Part shown: piece by piece, positions 8,042 through 12,917 of the stretch
How positions within the stretch are numbered: position 1 is the stretch's first letter
How the letters are laid out: every line of letters begins with the position of its first letter
Source: Bacillota bacterium
GTDB taxonomy: Bacteria > Armatimonadota > Hebobacteria > Hebobacterales > Hebobacteraceae
Direction of reading: 5' to 3'
Assembly (NCBI GenBank): GCA_030597345.1
Contig: JAUVSA010000031.1
Span: 1 to 12,917 of the forward strand
DNA: 12,917 nt
Position numbers and translations under genes: made by a program
Notes under the pieces: generated by a model
Told to the model about the DNA's origin: nothing
Databases searched by the model: none
What the model saw: the letters and a program-made list of their open reading frames with translations, nothing else

Positions 8042-10777
8042 ATGAGCAACGAGGTCAGACAGTCTGAGAGAGCCCGAGGCAAGTTCCCCGCTCCCGCCTG
8101 CGATTGGCATACCCGCACGGGGACAGAAGCCATGGAGGCGCTGGCTGTCCGCGCCCAGGGGCTATCTTCAGCGGAGGCCGCGGCGAGACTGGCACGGGTT
8201 GGCCCGAACGAGCTTCAGGAGAGGGACCGTGAAGGGCCGCTAACGATCTTCCTCAAGCAGTTCAAGAGCTTCCTCGTCTTCGTGCTGGTAGGGGCCGTCG
8301 GCATTTCCCTGTGGCTGGGCGAAACGCTCGACGCTGGCGTGATCGCCGCCATCATTCTCATTAACGCCGGGCTGGGATTCTTCCAGGAGTACCGCGCCGA
8401 ACAGGCCGTCCGCGCGCTGAAGCGGATGACGGCGGCCCGGGCGAACGTGATGCGAGACGGAGTAAAGGTCGACATCGTCGCCCGAGAGTTGGTGCCCGGC
8501 GATCTCGTCCTCCTCGAAGCCGGCGACCGAGTCCCTGCCGACGTTCGACTGACCGAGACGGCCAATCTGATGATCGACGAGGCCATGCTCTCCGGCGAGT
8601 CCGTCCCCTCCGCAAAACATACGGACCCGCTCCCCTTGGATGCTCAGCTCGCCGATCGCGAGAACATGGCCTACACCGGGTGCATAGTCGTCCGTGGTCG
8701 GGGAGGCGGCCTGGTGGTCGCGACGGGCATGGCGACGGAGATGGGGCACATCGCCGAGCAGGTCCAGGCCGCTCCCGAGAGGCCCACCCCTCTCCAGATC
8801 AGGTTGGAGCGGCTCGCCAAATGGATGACCGCGGTGATCGTCATGGCGTGCGCGGCGCTGTTCGTGGTGGGCCTTGTGCTGGGGCGCGACCTGCAGGACC
8901 TGTTGATGACCACCATGAGCCTTGCGGTCTCGGCGATACCCGAGGGCCTGCCCACCGCGGTCACCCTCGCCCTCAGCCTCGGCCTGCAGAGGATGGCTCG
9001 TCGACAGGCGATCGTGAAAAGGCTGTCCGCCGTGGAGACCCTTGGCTGCACCAACTGCATCTGCTCCGACAAGACCGGCACCATCACCAGGAATGAGATG
9101 ACGATCTCTGAGATTGCCCTGTCGGGAAGACGACTCTTGGTTACCGGCACCGGGTACTCTCCGGAAGGGGAGCTGCTGGAAAACGGCCGGACGGTGCAAC
9201 GCGGCGATGACGCGATCGTGGCAACACTGCTGACCGCGGCGGTCCTGTGCAATGACTCTACCCTGGTCCACGATGACATCGGCTGGCGCGTGAACGGCGA
9301 TCCCACCGAGGGCGCGCTCTTAGTGCTGGCCGCGAAAGCCGGTCTGACCAAGGAAGACGTCGAAGGGCAACATCCCCGCGTGGGTGAGATTCCCTTTGAC
9401 TCTGAGCGCAAGCGCATGACCACAGTGCACAAGACGCAGGGAGAGCATGTGCTGGTGTGCACGAAAGGGGCTCCCGAGATGGTCCTCCCTCTCTGCGCGC
9501 AGGTGCTCGATGGAGGTGGCCCTCGCGCGATGACCGAGGAGGACCGGCGCGATATCCGCGCGGCCGGGCGCTCCATGGCCGGGGCGGCGCTTCGCGTGTT
9601 GGCAATAGCCTACTCGGAGCGAGACAGTTCCGTCGTCTCCAAACCCCCGGGCGAAATCGAGGCCGACCTTATCTTAGTCGGGCTTGTGGGCATGATCGAC
9701 CCACCCAAACCAGAGGTGGGACCAGCCTTGCAGATGTGCCGACAGGCCGGCATCCGTGTGATCATGATCACCGGCGACCACCCACTGACCGCGGTCGCCG
9801 TCGCGCGGCAGATCGGACTGCCGGGAGCCGAGGGTCGCGCGCTCACGGGCGCTGAGCTCGACAGCATGAGCGATGACGAACTGGCGAAGGTCGTCGATGA
9901 GGTGGCCATCTACGCGCGAGTATCGCCTGTCCACAAGGTCCGCATCCTTCTCGAACTCAAGTCGCGCGGGTACATCGTTGCCATGACCGGTGACGGTGTG
10001 AACGACGCGCCGGCCCTCAAACAGGCCCACATCGGCATCGCCATGGGAGAGAAGGGCTCCGACGTCACGCGCGAGGCCGCCGATATGGTCCTCGCCGACG
10101 ACAACTTCTCGACCATCGTCGCGGCGGTAGCAGAGGGCCGTGTCGTCTACGATAACCTCCGCAAGTTCGTGCGCCTGCTGCTGTCGGCAAACTTCGACGA
10201 GATTCTGGTAATCTGCATTGCCTGGCTCCTCAGCTGGCCGGTCCCCCTGCTGCCCATCCACATCCTGTGGATCAACGTGGTGACCGATGGCCTCCCGGCA
10301 CTGGCACTGGGCCTCAGTCCTGCCGAGAGGGGCGTGATGCAGCGCAGGCCCCGCGACCCTCACGAGAACATGCTTCGGACAATGCTGCCCTTCCTGATTG
10401 TCTCCGCTCTGCTCATGACCGCGGGCACGCTGTTGGTGTATGCCTGGGGGATGCACACCGGGGGAGTTGAAAGAGCCAGAACCCTCGCTCTGTGTACGGC
10501 AGTACTCTTCGAGTTGCTGCTGGCATTCAACTGTCAGTCTGACACGCATTCTGTGTTCCGCATCGGCTTCCCGAACCGTTACCTGGTTGGGGCCGTGTTG
10601 GCGGCAGCGCTTATGCAGATAGCAGTGACGCAACTGCCCTTCGCACAGGTGCTGTTGAAGGTGGAGTCGCTCAGCATGCTCGACTGGCTCGCGGTTGTAG
10701 CCGCCTCCACCCCGGCCTTCTTCATCTCCCCTGGGCGGCTGGTTCGGCCGTCTGTCCCTGCCGTCCGCGAGAACTAG
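8042..10777 (+). CDS. P-type Ca2+-transporting ATPase (type IIA, SERCA-like)
   Basis: This is an ATP-driven cation pump of 911 residues with the full P2-type plan. It has an N-terminal cation-ATPase domain (about 22-75) and helices M1-M2 (about 76-115). The A-domain loop reads LSGES (183-187; usually TGES). M4 carries AIPEGLP (298-304), and the phosphorylated D343 lies in CSDKTGTIT (usually TLT). The nucleotide domain has KGAPE (475-479), the hinge is TGDGVND (649-655), and M5-M10 follow. Compared with SERCA, the Ca2+-site residues look intact: E301 (M4), N717 and E720 (M5), N745, T748 and D749 (M6, NVVTDG), and E824 (M8). This suggests Ca2+ and possibly two binding sites, though bacterial relatives can carry other ions. 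ATG 8042 has an AGGAG 10 nt upstream (8027-8031). The gene lies 254 bp after the exchanger on the same strand. No gene is supportable in that spacer. Confidence 0.93.
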   Translation: MSNEVRQSERARGKFPAPACDWHTRTGTEAMEALAVRAQGLSSAEAAARLARVGPNELQERDREGPLTIFLKQFKSFLVFVLVGAVGISLWLGETLDAGVIAAIILINAGLGFFQEYRAEQAVRALKRMTAARANVMRDGVKVDIVARELVPGDLVLLEAGDRVPADVRLTETANLMIDEAMLSGESVPSAKHTDPLPLDAQLADRENMAYTGCIVVRGRGGGLVVATGMATEMGHIAEQVQAAPERPTPLQIRLERLAKWMTAVIVMACAALFVVGLVLGRDLQDLLMTTMSLAVSAIPEGLPTAVTLALSLGLQRMARRQAIVKRLSAVETLGCTNCICSDKTGTITRNEMTISEIALSGRRLLVTGTGYSPEGELLENGRTVQRGDDAIVATLLTAAVLCNDSTLVHDDIGWRVNGDPTEGALLVLAAKAGLTKEDVEGQHPRVGEIPFDSERKRMTTVHKTQGEHVLVCTKGAPEMVLPLCAQVLDGGGPRAMTEEDRRDIRAAGRSMAGAALRVLAIAYSERDSSVVSKPPGEIEADLILVGLVGMIDPPKPEVGPALQMCRQAGIRVIMITGDHPLTAVAVARQIGLPGAEGRALTGAELDSMSDDELAKVVDEVAIYARVSPVHKVRILLELKSRGYIVAMTGDGVNDAPALKQAHIGIAMGEKGSDVTREAADMVLADDNFSTIVAAVAEGRVVYDNLRKFVRLLLSANFDEILVICIAWLLSWPVPLLPIHILWINVVTDGLPALALGLSPAERGVMQRRPRDPHENMLRTMLPFLIVSALLMTAGTLLVYAWGMHTGGVERARTLALCTAVLFELLLAFNCQSDTHSVFRIGFPNRYLVGAVLAAALMQIAVTQLPFAQVLLKVESLSMLDWLAVVAASTPAFFISPGRLVRPSVPAVREN

Positions 10778-10796
10778 CCCGCACCGCTGACGGGCG

Positions 10797-10813
10797 CCAG
10801 AATGCCAGTTCGG
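10797..10813. repeat. 17-bp direct repeat, copy 1
   Basis: CCAGAATGCCAGTTCGG occurs here and again at 10839-10855, 42 bp start to start, in the spacer between the P-type ATPase and the amidohydrolase. Copies are identical over 17 bp. The function is unknown: candidates are a dispersed intergenic repeat or a regulator-binding site. Confidence 0.75.
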
Positions 10814-10838
10814 CCTCCCCGTAGCTGAGTTGTCCCCA

Positions 10839-10855
10839 CCAGAATGCCAGTTCGG
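10839..10855. repeat. 17-bp direct repeat, copy 2
   Basis: This is the exact second copy of the repeat at 10797-10813. Here the unit is followed by GCATCCTGGCA, so TGCCAG and CTGGCA form a short inverted repeat around the end of this copy. That extra symmetry is absent from copy 1. Confidence 0.75.
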
Positions 10856-11049
10856 GCATCCTGGCAGCGGCGCCACTGACGTGCTCAGCCTTGTATCTAC
10901 CGGACGAAGCAGCTGGGGGGTGTGGCGGAAAGCAGGAGCAAAGGTATTCCTTCCGAATCTGGCGTGTAGTCGGGGGTAAACTCATTCCCCGACCAGTTTC
11001 TGCGGGGTACAAACCCGGCGAAAGTCGGGGGCGCCTGGAGGCTAGTGCT

Positions 11050-11850
11050 ATGAGGATCGACGCGCACGTTCATTACAGTCCTGAAGAGGGATATGTGGAC
11101 CGCTTGGTCGAGGAAGAGACGAGGTTGGGCTTCGACAAGGTGTGTCTCAACGGAGCGGACTGGTCGGTGCATGGAGAGGCCAACGACGCCGTTGCGAAGG
11201 CGATGGAGAAGTATCCAGACGTGATACTCGGGTTCGGGTATCTCCCCCTGGGGGAACGGGGGCCAGAGGCCGTGCAGGAGCTACACGACAGGGGGTTCCG
11301 AGGGCTGAAGCTTATCCGGCCGCGGTCGAGGTACGATGACCATGCATTCTACCCCATCTACCAGAGAGCCGAGGAGCTGGGGCTGGTCTGCCTGTTCCAC
11401 CTCGGGATCGTCGCGCGAACGCCGCAGGACAGAGAATACGATGTCAACAACGACCGGCACCGGCCGATCTACCTGGACACCATCGCGCGCGCGTTTCCTT
11501 CCCTCAACATCATCGGGGCACACTTGGGCAATCCCTGGTACGATGAGGCGGGAATGTCTTGTCGTTGGAACCCCAACCTCTACTTCGACCTGAGCGGGTC
11601 AAGTCTGAAGAAGCGGCCGCCGGAGTTCTTCCGCTCGATCCTATGGTGGACGGAGGAGGGGCAGTACCGGGACCCGGAGGGACGGCATGCTTGGGAGAAG
11701 GTGGTATTCGGGTCGGACGTGGCGATAGAGTACATCGAGGATGTGGTAAACGACTACCAGCGGACCATGGACGCCATCGGTCTGCGGCAGGATCTGCAAG
11801 AGGCGGTTTTCGGCAACACGATGGCGAACGTCCTCAGGCTGGAACGATAG
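11050..11850 (+). CDS. Amidohydrolase-2 family metal-dependent hydrolase
   Basis: This is a TIM-barrel metal-dependent hydrolase or decarboxylase of the amidohydrolase 2 (PF04909-like) family. The substrate is unknown. Over 266 residues I see the N-terminal HxH metal motif (MRIDAHVHY, H6 and H8), GFRGLKL with K87 on a strand, H117 in LFHLG, H158 in GAHLGNPW, and the catalytic-type D223 in FGSDV. Together these give the expected metal and general-base set. The open frame extends upstream to 10891, but that part looks non-coding. I chose ATG 11050 because it has GGAGG 8 nt upstream (11037-11041) and gives the family-typical MRIDAHVHY start. No signal peptide is present, so the protein should be cytoplasmic. 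The gene stands alone: 272 bp separate it from the ATPase, and a terminator hairpin lies about 140 bp after its stop. Confidence 0.9.
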   Translation: MRIDAHVHYSPEEGYVDRLVEEETRLGFDKVCLNGADWSVHGEANDAVAKAMEKYPDVILGFGYLPLGERGPEAVQELHDRGFRGLKLIRPRSRYDDHAFYPIYQRAEELGLVCLFHLGIVARTPQDREYDVNNDRHRPIYLDTIARAFPSLNIIGAHLGNPWYDEAGMSCRWNPNLYFDLSGSSLKKRPPEFFRSILWWTEEGQYRDPEGRHAWEKVVFGSDVAIEYIEDVVNDYQRTMDAIGLRQDLQEAVFGNTMANVLRLER

Positions 11851-11934
11851 ACGGCAACCATCGGCGCACTGGCGTCCTGGTCACTCCCCGAACGGCGCTC
11901 TGATGCGCTGATGCGGGTTGGCGTGATTTTGCGA

Positions 11935-11952
11935 CGTCCTGTTTGCAGGACG
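11935..11952. repeat. 7-bp hairpin after the amidohydrolase gene
   Basis: CGTCCTG (11935-11941) and CAGGACG (11946-11952) pair perfectly around loop TTTG. No T-tract follows on the plus strand. It may stabilise the 3' end of the amidohydrolase transcript. Confidence 0.4.
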
Positions 11953-11992
11953 CCCTCAAAGACCGACCCGGACGTGGAACAACAACACCAGG

Positions 11993-12038
11993 AGCGACCC
12001 AGGACCGCACGGAGCGGACCTGCGGTCGCTGGCTTTTT
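11993..12038 (+). terminator. Rho-independent terminator
   Basis: AGCGACC (11993-11999) pairs with GGTCGCT (12024-12030). Inside, CAGG pairs with CCTG and CCGC with GCGG around an ACGGA loop, giving a long GC-rich hairpin. It is followed by GGC and five Ts (12034-12038). It would end the amidohydrolase transcript. It finishes only about 15 nt before the c-di-GMP aptamer, so it may also act on a longer leader. Confidence 0.75.
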
Positions 12039-12052
12039 GAGAACTCAGAGCA

Positions 12053-12147
12053 TCCCGACAAGGGCAAACCCGTCGAAAGACGGGGACGCAAAGCTGTGGG
12101 TCTACGGTCCGCCTCGGCGGACTAGGACAGCCAGGCTGCCGAAGGAG
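12053..12147 (+). ncRNA. Cyclic di-GMP-I (GEMM-I) riboswitch aptamer
   Basis: The sequence carries the conserved GEMM-I core: AAGGGCAAACC, a stem CCCGTC/GACGGG capped by a GAAA tetraloop, then GGGACGCAAAGC. A second stem, TCCGC/GCGGA, follows with internal CTA/TAG receptor-like elements, and the core closes with CAGCCAGGCTGCCGAA. The GAAA loop is expected to dock into the second stem. A closing helix may form between TCCCG (12053-12057) and CG-AA-GGA (12140-12146). RNAs of this class bind the second messenger c-di-GMP and control downstream genes, often for motility, surface or extracellular-matrix proteins. The closing helix uses GGA from the AAGGAG that resembles an SD, so ligand binding could hide it. 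The next clear gene is an exported protein at 12593, with a strong terminator between them. The aptamer call is firm. The regulated gene and the sign of control are inference. Confidence 0.92.
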
Positions 12148-12153
12148 CATTTT

Positions 12154-12207
12154 GTGGCGGCTGCCCCAATGGCGTGGGGCGCAGGCAGCGATGAGCTGAC
12201 CCGCTAG
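12154..12207 (+). CDS. Possible 17-codon leader peptide downstream of the riboswitch
   Basis: A GTG codon at 12154 is preceded by AAGGAG (12142-12147) with a 6-nt spacer, and an in-frame TAG ends the frame at 12207. The product would be MAAAPMAWGAGSDELTR. The SD overlaps the 3' strand of the aptamer's closing helix, and the strong terminator begins 36 nt after the stop. This fits a riboswitch-gated leader peptide but could be chance in GC-rich RNA. No homology is recognised. Confidence 0.25.
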   Translation: MAAAPMAWGAGSDELTR

Positions 12208-12243
12208 GTCCACGGCTGTTGCACTCTTGTAAGAGACTGCACA

Positions 12244-12289
12244 GACCCGTTCCAGAGAGACCTAAAGGCCTCTCTGGAACGGGTCTTTT
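12244..12289 (+). terminator. Strong rho-independent terminator downstream of riboswitch
   Basis: GACCCGTTCCAGAGAG (12244-12259) and its exact complement (12270-12285) make a 16-bp perfect stem around a 10-nt loop, followed by TTTT (12286-12289) and a further U-rich stretch. It is about 100 nt past the aptamer and about 300 nt before the next clear gene. It could be the riboswitch's expression platform or a fixed end of a short riboswitch transcript. I see only weak competing pairing (GACCCG at 12198-12203 with the outer arm), so a conditional role is uncertain. Confidence 0.9.
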
Positions 12290-12369
12290 CGCGTTTTGGG
12301 AGTCGCTCATTACGTTAAGGGACGAACATCGTGAGAGAAAAGAGCGTGCGAGTGGGTACAGGTGGCACG

Positions 12370-12591
12370 ATGGATACGCAGGAGCGAACAGGGCTCTGCG
12401 CAGCTCTCGCACTTGTCTGCGCGATGCGACTTCGTGCGCGCGCGGACGCCCACCCCTACCCCTCTGTGTGCAATCATGCGCTACGCTTTTGGGCTTCGAG
12501 TGTTGCGGCGGGATCCACCGCCACTGAAAACGGCCCTGCTAGGCGCGAGCGGCAGCAACAGACGCTGCTGCGGGGCCAGACGGGGAGATAA
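12370..12591 (+). CDS. Possible small ORF of unknown function
   Basis: A 73-codon frame starts with ATG at 12370, with AGGTGG just upstream at a short 4-nt spacing. Its TAA (12589-12591) lies one base before the ATG of the exported protein gene, a layout compatible with translational coupling. The N-terminus has a short Ala/Leu/Val/Cys-rich stretch followed by Arg-rich sequence. It shows no recognised domain, and codon use shows no clear third-position GC bias. It may be a chance frame in the leader. The rest of 12290-12592 holds nothing else I can support. Confidence 0.2.
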   Translation: MDTQERTGLCAALALVCAMRLRARADAHPYPSVCNHALRFWASSVAAGSTATENGPARRERQQQTLLRGQTGR

Positions 12592-12592
12592 G

Positions 12593-12917
12593 ATGATGGG
12601 CTGCAACAAGGGGATCCAGATCACAGGCCGGCGGCCCGGTCGTTCCTCGAGGGGAGTGACCCTAGTCCGGCTCGTCACCATAGCGGCAGTGGCCTTGGCG
12701 CTCCTGGTGTCAACCAGCAGTGCCTTCGGTCAGGGAACCGTGCTGTTCTCCGACGACTTCGAAACAGGGCTCACAGGTTGGACCCTGAGCGGGTCGCCCG
12801 ACTGGTATAAGAAGAGCCCGAGGAACGGGACCCACAGTGTTCGGCTGCGCCACGCGGACAGCATCGAGCAGACCATCTCGACGGCCGGCCATGCGAACAT
12901 CGGTGTCTCGTTCTTCC
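12593..12917 (+). CDS. Exported protein with signal peptide, N-terminal part (partial)
   Basis: The first 108 residues are in the window and the gene continues off the right edge. The N-terminus has a basic region (RRPGRSSRG, 13-21), a hydrophobic core (about 24-40) and a plausible signal peptidase I site after SSA (residue 44). The mature part begins VLFSDDFETGLTGWTLSGSPDW, a pattern often seen at the start of jelly-roll, carbohydrate-binding-like or lectin-like modules in secreted hydrolases and surface proteins. Later strands such as THSVRLRHADSIEQTI fit a beta-sandwich. ATG 12593 (or the adjacent ATG 12596) is preceded by GGGGAG at 12582-12587. The gene lies downstream of the c-di-GMP riboswitch and its terminator and may be its target. 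The function of the full protein cannot be read from this fragment. Confidence 0.8.
   Translation, partial: MMGCNKGIQITGRRPGRSSRGVTLVRLVTIAAVALALLVSTSSAFGQGTVLFSDDFETGLTGWTLSGSPDWYKKSPRNGTHSVRLRHADSIEQTISTAGHANIGVSFF

Noticed and set aside
10891..11049. N-terminal extension of the amidohydrolase frame from the ATG at 10891
   Set aside because: The extension has no family-like sequence, while the internal ATG at 11050 has a good SD and gives the expected MRIDAHVHY start.
11918..11932. Sigma-54-like promoter (TTGGC...TTGC) upstream of the riboswitch
   Set aside because: The GG (11920-11921) and GC (11931-11932) are 9 bp apart. Sigma-54 promoters need 10, and the site is very sensitive to spacing.
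12148..12240. Second tandem c-di-GMP aptamer after the first
   Set aside because: The GGGCAAACC and GACGCAAAGC core elements do not recur there.

Overview
The window is GC-rich (roughly 60% by eye) and reads as a bacterial chromosome. The genes are compact, with good Shine-Dalgarno (SD) sites. The clpC-radA-yacL order is a chromosomal arrangement known from Firmicutes, Actinobacteria and related deep-branching phyla. There are no transposases, phage genes or CRISPR arrays. I cannot assign a phylum from the sequence alone. A high-GC relative of the Firmicutes, Actinobacteria, Chloroflexi or Armatimonadetes type would fit, but that is inference.

Left block, minus strand (5779 down to 1): a tRNA-Ser(GCU) with its own promoter lies upstream of ilvE (branched-chain aminotransferase), clpC (Hsp100 unfoldase), radA (DNA branch-migration ATPase) and the N-terminal membrane half of a YacL-like PIN/TRAM protein that runs off the left edge. 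The four protein genes point the same way with gaps of about 90-130 bp. Usual neighbours ctsR, mcsA, mcsB and disA are absent from the window.

Middle (5780-6836): about 1 kb with no gene I can support. It holds the tRNA promoter and two perfect inverted repeats.

Right block, plus strand: a two-alpha-repeat Na+/Ca2+ exchanger-like antiporter and a SERCA-like P-type Ca2+ ATPase lie in tandem and probably form a calcium-extrusion pair. After a spacer with a 17-bp direct repeat comes an amidohydrolase-2 family metal-dependent hydrolase, which ends near a rho-independent terminator.

The most interesting part is the right end (11990-12917). It has an intrinsic terminator, a well-conserved cyclic-di-GMP-I (GEMM-I) riboswitch aptamer, and a possible 17-codon ORF whose SD overlaps the last aptamer helix. 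A very strong second terminator follows, then an exported protein with a signal peptide and a jelly-roll-like start, cut by the window edge. This layout suggests that the second messenger c-di-GMP controls a surface or secreted protein, as is common for this riboswitch class. The wiring is unusual: a terminator abuts the aptamer upstream, and the next clear gene begins about 300 nt past the downstream terminator.
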